NCBI GenBank assembly: GCA_024691065.1
Contig: JAILOA010000372.1
Coordinates: 1 to 13,147 of the forward strand
Reading direction: 5' to 3'
Length of the DNA stretch: 13,147 nucleotides
Origin: Lachnospiraceae bacterium
GTDB taxonomy: Bacteria; Bacillota; Clostridia; Lachnospirales; Lachnospiraceae
Part shown: positions 7,421-13,147 of the stretch, piece by piece
Position numbering within the stretch: position 1 is the first letter of the stretch
Layout of the letters: each line of letters opens with the position of its first letter
Position numbers and translations under genes: made by a program
Notes under the pieces: model-generated
Seen by the model: only the letters and a program-made list of their open reading frames with translations
What the model was told of the DNA's origin: nothing
Databases searched by the model: none

Positions 7421-10400
7421 ATGCTAAATATCATTGAAAAATTTGAAGAGAATGTAAAACAGTATACCAATAGTTCAATACTTTATGATGAAGCAACACC
7501 GCGTGGTGTAAATTACCTTCAGATGGAAAAGAGAACAGGTCAGGTTTATGCATATTTAAAATCAAAGGGTGTTGGCAAGGAAGACTTTGTACTTATCAAT
7601 CTTCCGAGAGGTATTCAGCCCGTTTTGGCTATATTTGGTATATGGAAGGCCGGCGCTGCATTTGCATTGGTTGAAGATACTTATGCACCTGAGAGAATTG
7701 AGTATATTCGTAAAGACTGTAATTGCAAGGTTGAGATAAACAGTGATGTTTGGGATGACATACTTCAATTGGAACCTTTGGATGGGTATGAAAAGGTGGA
7801 TGATCATGATGCCGCCTATGCAATTTATACCTCCGGAACTACCGGTAATCCAAAGGGCGTTTTGCATGAATTCGGAAATGTTATGGAATGTATTAATTCA
7901 GTTAAGGTAAATGATGGTGAGGACCTTATAAAGAAAGGTGCGATAGGAGCTCTTCTTGCACCGCTTAACTTCGTTGCTTCCATAATGTTTATAGCCTATG
8001 CTATGTATTTTGGAGGAGTTAAGGTTCATATTGTTTCTTATACAACCTTGAAGAATCCTATGCTTCTTATGAAGCTTTTCCTTGAGAAGCGTATTTCCAT
8101 TACCTTCCTTACTCCTTCTTATGTAAGGATGCTTTCCGGAAAAACAGGTCCGTTCCTTAAGACTATCATTGTAGGTAGTGAGCCGGCAAATAACCTTTAT
8201 ATAAAGGGTGTTACGCTATATAACTTTTATGCACAGAGTGAAACAGGCTTTGCTGCCGGAGTGTTTGAGATTGATAAGTCCTATGGTACATGTCCTATCG
8301 GTAGGCCACAGTTTGATTTGGAATATAAAATTGTAAATGAAAATCATGAAGAGGTGGCAGTGGGTGAGACCGGAGAACTTGTTCTCAGAAATGAATTTGT
8401 CCGTGGATATTTGAATCTCCCTGAAGAGACAGCCCAGGCTTTTGTGGATGGTTTTTATTATACCGGTGACCTTGCGAGGATGGATGAAAACGGTAATATG
8501 ACTCTCCTCGGCCGTTCCAATGATATGATTAAGATAAACGGTAACCGTATCGAGCCTGCCGAGATTGAGGCTGCGGTTAAAAATGTACTCGGCATAAGTT
8601 GGGCTGCGGCAAAGGGCTTCGAAGATGAGGGACAGTCCTTCCTATGTGCTTATTATAAGGATGATGTCGAGGTTGATTCCGAGAAGGTAAGAGAGGCTCT
8701 TCTTAAGAGATTGCCTTATTATATGATACCGGCTTATTTTATCAAGATTGATGAGATACCGCTTAAGCCAAACGGAAAGATGGACAGGGCAGCGCTTCCG
8801 AAGCCTGATACCAGCGATTTCCAGAGCGAATATGTAGCACCGACAAATGAAATTGAAGAAAAGATTTGTGATGCATTTGCTGTTGTATTAAAACTCGGCA
8901 GAGTCGGTATTAATGATGATTTCTATGAGATGGGCGGAGATTCGCTTGGAGCTATTGAGCTTATTGAAACCTGTGATTTGCCGGGACTTACAGCGTCAGA
9001 AATATTTAGGGGAAGGACTCCCGAAAATATTGCGAAGTTGTATGAGAAGGTGCTTGCAGAGGATGACGGAGTTCCTCCTGAGGTTAAGAATGATGAGGCT
9101 ATGAAGGTTTCTCATCAACTCACCGCCGAGCAAAAATATATGTATGATTATCAGTTAAATACTCCTAAATCCACTATGTATAATCTTTATACAGTGCTTA
9201 AGGTGGATAAGGATGAATTCGATATGAAGCAGATGGCTAAGGCTATGGAGAAAACTATCAGAAACCATCCTGCGCTTCTAACTACTTATTTCATAGATGA
9301 TGATTTAAATGTAGCGCAGCATTATACTCCTGAAGTGCTTCGTACCATTCATGTTGAATATATGACTGATTGGGAATTTAATAATAATATCAAGGATAAT
9401 CTGGTTCAGCCGTTTAGAATGTCTCATCCGACAGTACCTAACAAACTGTTCAGATGCAGGCTGTTTGAAACCGAGAGCTGCGGTTACATTTTCTTTGATG
9501 TGCATCATTCCATATTTGACGGAACTTCATTTAAGGTATTTATGGAAAATATCGGAAAAGCATATCTTGGACTTGAGCTTGAAAAGGATTATTACTACCT
9601 TGAACTTAAGAGACGTGAAGATGCTATTCATAGCGAATTCTATAAAGAAAGCAAGGATTATTTTGAAAATACATATGAGGGTATTGAGTGGCAGACATTC
9701 CCTAAGGTAAATAAGAAGGGGGATTCGGGTAGTGACCTCGGTGAAATCCTTTGTGATATGGATGTATTGAATACCGATTTAGAGTATTTGGAGAAGTCCA
9801 ATAAGATTTCCAGAAATGAGTTTTTTATATCGGCTGCGCTTTTGAGTATATCAATTTATAATAATTATCCTAATATTTCGATTAACTGGATTTATAACGG
9901 CCGTGAAAATATGGAGCTTATGAGTAGCGTCGGCCTTTTATTCCGTGAACTTCCGGTGGCTGTTAAGTTTGATGACAATATGACCATCAGAAATCTGTAT
10001 TCCAGCGTTCATGTACAGGTTCAGAGAGGTATAGAGCACAGTTGCTATCCATATATTGATACCAAGACAGGCGGAACCGAGTTTGAAAGTGCCTATTTGC
10101 TTTATCAGCAGGATATCAGAGACGGTGGAAATTCCGGAATGGAAATGGAAACCGTTGATGTCCGTCAGAATCAGGCGGCTACACAGACTATGCTTGATAT
10201 AGAGATTCTGGATGGTTCGGAAGGCTTGCAGGTAATGATTGATTATGCTATGGGAGCTTATGATGATGACAAGATGGAAGGCTTTAAGGATTTATTTTTG
10301 AAGGTTGTACATACACTTATTTCAAATAATTCCCAGGATGATGTCACTATCAAGGAATTTAAAAATATGGTTAAAGAAAAGAATCTCTTAAAGAAATTTG

Positions 10401-10429
10401 TCGGAATTTTAAGACACAAGAAATTCTAA
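7421..10429 (+). CDS. NRPS-like protein, adenylation - carrier - condensation
   Basis: Single-module synthetase of 1002 residues. Adenylation domain, about 1-460: A3 YTSGTTGNPKG (136-146), A5 NFYAQSET (268-275), A7 YTGD (347-350), A8 GRSNDMIKINGNRIEP (364-379) and A10 PNGKMDR with catalytic K453. Carrier domain, about 470-545: GGDSL with S508 as the phosphopantetheine site. Condensation domain, about 563-970: active-site HHSIFDG (695-701) and a C5-like NGREN (826-830). A short basic tail ends in KKF. All catalytic motifs look intact. The order A-PCP-C with no thioesterase, reductase or docking partner is unusual: the activated acyl group is presumably passed to a free or partner-borne amine by the C-terminal domain (inference). 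At the place of the alpha-amino-binding Asp of A4 (FDAS) it has FVAS (184-187). AAAGAGAGG precedes the ATG. The product is unknown. No phosphopantetheinyl transferase gene or exporter is in the window. Confidence 0.9.
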   Translation: MLNIIEKFEENVKQYTNSSILYDEATPRGVNYLQMEKRTGQVYAYLKSKGVGKEDFVLINLPRGIQPVLAIFGIWKAGAAFALVEDTYAPERIEYIRKDCNCKVEINSDVWDDILQLEPLDGYEKVDDHDAAYAIYTSGTTGNPKGVLHEFGNVMECINSVKVNDGEDLIKKGAIGALLAPLNFVASIMFIAYAMYFGGVKVHIVSYTTLKNPMLLMKLFLEKRISITFLTPSYVRMLSGKTGPFLKTIIVGSEPANNLYIKGVTLYNFYAQSETGFAAGVFEIDKSYGTCPIGRPQFDLEYKIVNENHEEVAVGETGELVLRNEFVRGYLNLPEETAQAFVDGFYYTGDLARMDENGNMTLLGRSNDMIKINGNRIEPAEIEAAVKNVLGISWAAAKGFEDEGQSFLCAYYKDDVEVDSEKVREALLKRLPYYMIPAYFIKIDEIPLKPNGKMDRAALPKPDTSDFQSEYVAPTNEIEEKICDAFAVVLKLGRVGINDDFYEMGGDSLGAIELIETCDLPGLTASEIFRGRTPENIAKLYEKVLAEDDGVPPEVKNDEAMKVSHQLTAEQKYMYDYQLNTPKSTMYNLYTVLKVDKDEFDMKQMAKAMEKTIRNHPALLTTYFIDDDLNVAQHYTPEVLRTIHVEYMTDWEFNNNIKDNLVQPFRMSHPTVPNKLFRCRLFETESCGYIFFDVHHSIFDGTSFKVFMENIGKAYLGLELEKDYYYLELKRREDAIHSEFYKESKDYFENTYEGIEWQTFPKVNKKGDSGSDLGEILCDMDVLNTDLEYLEKSNKISRNEFFISAALLSISIYNNYPNISINWIYNGRENMELMSSVGLLFRELPVAVKFDDNMTIRNLYSSVHVQVQRGIEHSCYPYIDTKTGGTEFESAYLLYQQDIRDGGNSGMEMETVDVRQNQAATQTMLDIEILDGSEGLQVMIDYAMGAYDDDKMEGFKDLFLKVVHTLISNNSQDDVTIKEFKNMVKEKNLLKKFVGILRHKKF

Positions 10430-10479
10430 AGCATAAGGAATTCTAAGACATAAGAAATTCTAAGTCATAAGGAATTCTA
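10412..10479 (+). repeat. Four 17-bp tandem repeats on the synthetase stop codon
   Basis: Units 10412-10428, 10429-10445, 10446-10462 and 10463-10479 follow the pattern A-(G/A)-(A/G/T)-CA-(C/T)-AAG-(A/G)-AATTCTA. The first copy is coding: it is the end of the synthetase (RHKKF), and the stop codon TAA (10427-10429) spans its junction with the second copy. The other three are downstream copies, each carrying another TAA. Copies alternate AAGAAATTC and AAGGAATTC, suggesting duplication of a two-unit block. This is a second case in the window of a gene's stop region being repeated. Confidence 0.9.
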
Positions 10480-10560
10480 ATCGAGACAAACTGAAATGTT
10501 GGTTAACAGGCGTTTAATATAGATTTACATTTAATAATCTGATTTACTTTTGATTGTTTT

Positions 10561-10602
10561 TATGTTATCTTATTTGAGGTTAATTGATAATAAGATAACA
10601 TA
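10561..10602 (+). repeat. Perfect 14-bp inverted repeat between the synthetase gene and ychF
   Basis: TATGTTATCTTATT (10561-10574) is the exact reverse complement of AATAAGATAACATA (10589-10602), with a 14-nt loop. There is no T-run after the right arm, so it is not a standard terminator in the + direction; the T-run TTGTTTTT lies before the left arm. It could be an RNA 3'-end stabiliser, an operator, or part of a two-hairpin termination region with the next hairpin. The 298-bp gap from 10430 to 10727 also holds the 17-bp repeats, a terminator-like hairpin and a candidate promoter. Confidence 0.75.
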
Positions 10603-10616
10603 TATCGTATGTCTTT

Positions 10617-10640
10617 AAGTCTTCTCACAAGACTTTTTAT
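10617..10640 (+). terminator. Probable intrinsic terminator upstream of ychF
   Basis: AAGTCTT (10617-10623), loop CTCAC, AAGACTT (10629-10635), then TTTAT. Counting the arm, the T-run is five long. The stem is only seven bp and AT-rich, so termination may be partial. Its place between the synthetase gene and the candidate ychF promoter supports the call. Confidence 0.5.
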
Positions 10641-10668
10641 CTGAAATAATGATGAAAATACGTATAAT
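10641..10668 (+). promoter_or_regulatory. Candidate promoter of ychF-lgt
   Basis: CTGAAA (10641-10646), a 16-bp spacer and a perfect TATAAT (10663-10668), 59 bp before the ychF start codon and just after the terminator-like hairpin. The -10 box is strong and the -35 box is weak (four of six). Confidence 0.5.
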
Positions 10669-10727
10669 AAGGTTTTTATATGACTTATTTATCTTAAAAA
10701 ATATTGTTTAGAAAAGAGGAATTTATT

Positions 10728-11825
10728 ATGAAGCTTGGAATCGTGGGGCTCCCGAACGTTGGAAAGAGTACCTTGTTTAATTCTATTACTAAGGCAGGAG
10801 CTGAGTCTGCAAACTATCCGTTCTGTACGATTGATCCTAATATAGGAGTTGTTCCTGTTCCGGATGAAAGACTTGATGTTCTTACAAAGCTTACCAATTC
10901 ACCTAAAACCGTATATGCAACTATTGAATTTGTTGACATTGCAGGTCTTGTAAAGGGTGCTTCAAAGGGTGAAGGACTTGGAAACCAGTTCCTTGCTAAC
11001 ATTAGAGAAGTAGATGCAATCGTTCATGTTGTTCGTTGTTTTGAGGATACTAATATTGTTCACGTTGAAGGAAACATTGATCCTGTAAGAGATATTGAAA
11101 CCATCAATTATGAGCTTTTATTCTCGGATATGGAAATACTTGAAAGGCGTAAGGCTAAGCTTGTAAAGAGTGTTAAAGGCGATAAAACCTTGCAGGGTGA
11201 GCTTGACTTAACGGAGAGACTTTTAAAATCTATGGAAGAGGGGGTTCTTGCCAAAAACTTCGAGCTTGAAAGCGATGAAGAAAAGGAATTAATTGAAAGC
11301 TTTAACTTACTTACTTATAAACCGGTTATTTACGGAGCTAATGTTACAGAGGATGACCTGGTTGATGACGGTGCTTCCAATGAAAATGTAGCGAAGGTTC
11401 GTGAATATGCTAAGAATGAGGGCTCTGAGGTATTTGTTATCTGTGCAAAGATTGAAGAGGAAATATCAGAGCTTGATGAGGATGAGAAGAAGGAGTTTTT
11501 GGATGATCTCGGAATTACATCTTCAGGTCTTGATAAGCTTATTAAGGCAAGCTATTCACTTCTCGGACTTATAAGTTATATAACAACCGGTGATAAGGAA
11601 ACCAAGGCCTGGACAATTACCAAGGGTACAAAGGCGCCGGGTGCTGCAGGTAAGATTCACTCTGATTTTGAAAGAGGATTCATACGTGCTGAGGTAGTAA
11701 GTTATGATAACCTTGTTAAATATGGCAGTATGAGTGCAGCCAGAGAAAACGGTGTACTTCGTTCCGAAGGTAAAGAATATGTTATGCAGGACGGAGACGT
11801 AGTAGAATTTAGATTTAATGTATAA
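10728..11825 (+). CDS. ychF: Redox-regulated Obg-like ATPase YchF
   Basis: Translation-associated P-loop ATPase of the Obg family that binds ribosomes; cytosolic. The 365 residues match the family length (about 363). The G1 loop GLPNVGKST (7-15) and the G3 motif with D70 in VDIAGL are intact. The G4 position reads NVTE (205-208) in place of NKxD, the signature that makes YchF prefer ATP to GTP. H112 in VHVEGN aligns with the flexible catalytic histidine known from E. coli. A coiled-coil insertion covers about 125-175 and a TGS domain about 280-363. An in-frame ATG eight codons upstream (10704) has no ribosome binding site. The start used has AGAGGA at 10715-10720 and begins MKLGIVGLPN, as in the family. 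lgt follows after 38 bp, probably in the same transcript. Confidence 0.97.
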   Translation: MKLGIVGLPNVGKSTLFNSITKAGAESANYPFCTIDPNIGVVPVPDERLDVLTKLTNSPKTVYATIEFVDIAGLVKGASKGEGLGNQFLANIREVDAIVHVVRCFEDTNIVHVEGNIDPVRDIETINYELLFSDMEILERRKAKLVKSVKGDKTLQGELDLTERLLKSMEEGVLAKNFELESDEEKELIESFNLLTYKPVIYGANVTEDDLVDDGASNENVAKVREYAKNEGSEVFVICAKIEEEISELDEDEKKEFLDDLGITSSGLDKLIKASYSLLGLISYITTGDKETKAWTITKGTKAPGAAGKIHSDFERGFIRAEVVSYDNLVKYGSMSAARENGVLRSEGKEYVMQDGDVVEFRFNV

Positions 11826-11863
11826 TGAAACGTATAGGTTTAGTTTAAAAACAGGAGATTTTT

Positions 11864-12736
11864 ATGAACCCTGATATTATTTTCCCACATTTGGGAATTA
11901 AATTTGATACTGTTGGAAGAGGCATACAGCTTGGTGATTTTACCATTGCATTTTATGGAATAATAATTGCATCTGCTATGATAGCGGGATATTTACTGGC
12001 TTGCTACCAGGCAAAGAGAACGGGCCAGAAGGCTGAGATTTATCTTGATACAGTTATCTGGGCTATAATTTTTGCGATTATCGGTGCAAGATGCTATTAT
12101 GTGATATTCTCATGGGATTATTATAAGGAACATCCGGCAGAGATTATAAACCTTAGAGGTGGCGGTCTTGCTATATATGGCGGAATAATCGGCGGACTTT
12201 TGGCAGCTTATATAGTTTCAAGAGTTAAGAAATATTCCTTCCTTTTATTGGTTGATACCGCCTGTGCAGGTATAGCACTTGGTCAGGCAATAGGCAGATT
12301 CGGTAATTTCTTTAACCGTGAGGCATTCGGAAAATATACGGATTCGCTTTTTGCTATGCAAATAAAGCTTTCCGATGTAAATATTGATGAATTAACCGGA
12401 AATTTAGGTGATCATTTGGTAAATGTAAACGGCACCAGTTACATACAGGTTCATCCTACATTTTTATATGAATCTATATGGAGTTTATGCCTGATGACAT
12501 TGATTCTCATATTTACCAAAAAGAAAAAATATGATGGTCAATTGATGCTGATTTATTTATGCGGTTATTCACTCGGAAGATTCTGGATAGAGTCTTTAAG
12601 AACGGATCAATTGATGCTCTTTGGTACCGGCATACCTGTATCAATGGCGCTTTCAGGTTTAATATGTGTAAGCTCGGGAGGTCTATTGATTTATAATTTT
12701 ATAAAACGAAAGATTAAAAAATCCAAAGCTGAATAA
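11864..12736 (+). CDS. lgt: Phosphatidylglycerol--prolipoprotein diacylglyceryl transferase
   Basis: Integral membrane enzyme that attaches diacylglycerol from phosphatidylglycerol to the lipobox cysteine of prolipoproteins, the first step of lipoprotein maturation. The 290-residue protein is strongly hydrophobic, with about seven membrane segments. It has the Lgt signature GRFGNFFNRE (144-153; R144 matches essential R143 of E. coli), the HPTFLYE segment (197-203), and R239 in GYSLGRFWIE, matching E. coli R239. At the place of the E. coli HGG motif it has YGG (105-107), a variant that I believe is common in Clostridia. CAGGAG precedes the ATG at about eight bases. The C-terminus is lysine-rich, expected to be cytosolic. 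A strong terminator follows 14 bp after the stop, so it closes the ychF-lgt unit. Confidence 0.96.
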   Translation: MNPDIIFPHLGIKFDTVGRGIQLGDFTIAFYGIIIASAMIAGYLLACYQAKRTGQKAEIYLDTVIWAIIFAIIGARCYYVIFSWDYYKEHPAEIINLRGGGLAIYGGIIGGLLAAYIVSRVKKYSFLLLVDTACAGIALGQAIGRFGNFFNREAFGKYTDSLFAMQIKLSDVNIDELTGNLGDHLVNVNGTSYIQVHPTFLYESIWSLCLMTLILIFTKKKKYDGQLMLIYLCGYSLGRFWIESLRTDQLMLFGTGIPVSMALSGLICVSSGGLLIYNFIKRKIKKSKAE

Positions 12737-12750
12737 AATGATAATATATA

Positions 12751-12801
12751 AATACCACAAAATGGAGAAAAATCCCCATTTTGTGGTATTTTTTTTATTT
12801 T
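12751..12801 (+). terminator. Strong intrinsic terminator of lgt
   Basis: Perfect 15-bp stem, AATACCACAAAATGG (12751-12765) against CCATTTTGTGGTATT (12776-12790), with a 10-nt loop and a T-rich tail of eight T, then A and further T. It starts 14 bp after the lgt stop. Confidence 0.93.
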
Positions 12802-12814
12802 AAGTATACGCATT

Positions 12815-12850
12815 ATGAAATGTCAGAAGTTTTTTGTATCTGAATTTCAT
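12815..12850. other. Hairpin between the lgt terminator and the TCCCA array
   Basis: ATGAAAT-G-TCAGA (12815-12827) pairs with TCTGA-ATTTCAT (12839-12850), a 12-bp stem with one bulged G and an 11-nt T-rich loop. No T-run follows on either strand. Role unknown. It could be a protein-binding dyad upstream of the next promoter. A 19-codon ORF starting at 12815 has no ribosome binding site and was not called. Confidence 0.4.
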
Positions 12851-12856
12851 AGCAAG

Positions 12857-12885
12857 TTGATCATAAATTTATGAAAGTACATAGT
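12857..12885 (+). promoter_or_regulatory. Candidate promoter reading into the TCCCA array
   Basis: TTGATC (12857-12862), a 17-bp spacer and CATAGT (12880-12885), each four of six to consensus. The predicted start near 12892 would place the TCCCA boxes inside the untranslated leader of a rightward gene off the edge. Spacing is ideal but both hexamers are imperfect. Confidence 0.35.
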
Positions 12886-12904
12886 GGAGGAATGTGTGGG
12901 GGAT

Positions 12905-13029
12905 TCCCACAAAATCCCACAAATTTCCATAAATTCCCACAAATTCCCATTATTCCCACAAAATCCCACATAGTTCCGCAAATTCCCATAAATTCCCACA
13001 AATTCTCATAAATTCCCATAAAAATCCCA
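12905..13029 (-). promoter_or_regulatory. Array of about 13 TGGGA-N5 boxes at 10-bp period (MraZ-operator-like)
   Basis: On the + strand, TCCCA or a one-base or two-base variant begins at 12905, 12915, 12925 (TTCCA), 12935, 12945, 12954, 12964, 12974 (TTCCG), 12984, 12994, 13004 (TCTCA), 13014 and 13025. Spacing is 10 bp except one step of 9 and one of 11, so the boxes lie on one face of the helix. Spacers are mostly CAAAT, CAAAA or TAAAT. On the minus strand this is TGGGA-N5 repeated, the form known for E. coli MraZ, which binds three such repeats in its own promoter region. Just upstream, GTGGAG (12884) and TGTGGGG (12895) are on the opposite strand, and TGTGGG faces CCCACA across five bases. 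The remaining 118 bases (13030-13147) hold one more weak box (TTACCCA) and no gene. A promoter/operator for mraZ beyond the edge is inferred. Confidence 0.6.
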
Positions 13030-13147
13030 AAGGTTACCCATTAGGATTTAATAATCGCTTTGCTTGGTTGGTTTATTTTATGAAATTCGGTTCAAATTAT
13101 GGAAAATATACACTGATTAATAAACTAAATATTTCGATACAACTACC

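Noticed and set aside
12815..12874. 19-codon ORF after the lgt terminator
   Set aside because: No ribosome binding site, and its sequence is explained by the hairpin at 12815-12850.
12901..13030. CRISPR array
   Set aside because: The period is 10 bp with no unique spacers and no repeat of 23 bp or more.
12901..13030. Plasmid iterons or replication origin
   Set aside because: Units are too short, there is no replication initiator gene and no DnaA-box consensus; the setting is chromosomal between lgt and a probable next operon.

Overview
The window is about 13 kb of an AT-rich, low-GC Firmicute chromosome, most likely from a member of the Lachnospiraceae (Clostridia). This is inferred from three things: the conserved Firmicute gene order rsmB-rlmN-stp-prkC-(rsgA)-rpe-thiN; strong AAGGAGG-type ribosome binding sites with AT-rich spacers; and a PASTA kinase paired with a PP2C phosphatase. 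The genus cannot be fixed from the sequence. All nine recognised genes lie on the + strand.

Layout. Positions 38-2705 hold two RNA-methylation genes, rsmB (16S rRNA m5C) and rlmN (23S rRNA/tRNA m2A). They are separated by an unusual tandem repeat that looks like repeated copies of the rsmB 3' end. Positions 2924-5796 hold the phosphatase/kinase pair stp-prkC, which senses the cell wall and controls growth. Positions 5966-7305 hold rpe and thiN. The GTPase gene rsgA, usually found between prkC and rpe in Firmicutes, is missing.

Positions 7421-10429 hold the one accessory gene, a 1002-residue nonribosomal peptide synthetase-like protein with the order adenylation - carrier - condensation. It has no thioesterase or reductase, and no second biosynthetic gene is visible. 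Its 3' end is also tandemly repeated (four 17-bp copies). It is followed by a long perfect inverted repeat and a probable terminator.

Positions 10728-12736 hold ychF (a translation-associated ATPase) and lgt (prolipoprotein diacylglyceryl transferase), closed by a strong terminator. Positions 12737-13147 contain no gene. They hold a hairpin, a candidate promoter and a striking array of about 13 TCCCA boxes at 10-bp spacing. Read on the minus strand these are TGGGA-N5 repeats, the form of a MraZ operator. The division and cell-wall (mraZ/dcw) cluster may therefore begin just beyond the right edge.

Most genes are housekeeping. The points that stand out are the helically phased TCCCA array, the two independent tandem repeats seeded on stop-codon regions, and the lone A-PCP-C synthetase whose usual alpha-amino-binding aspartate appears to be valine.
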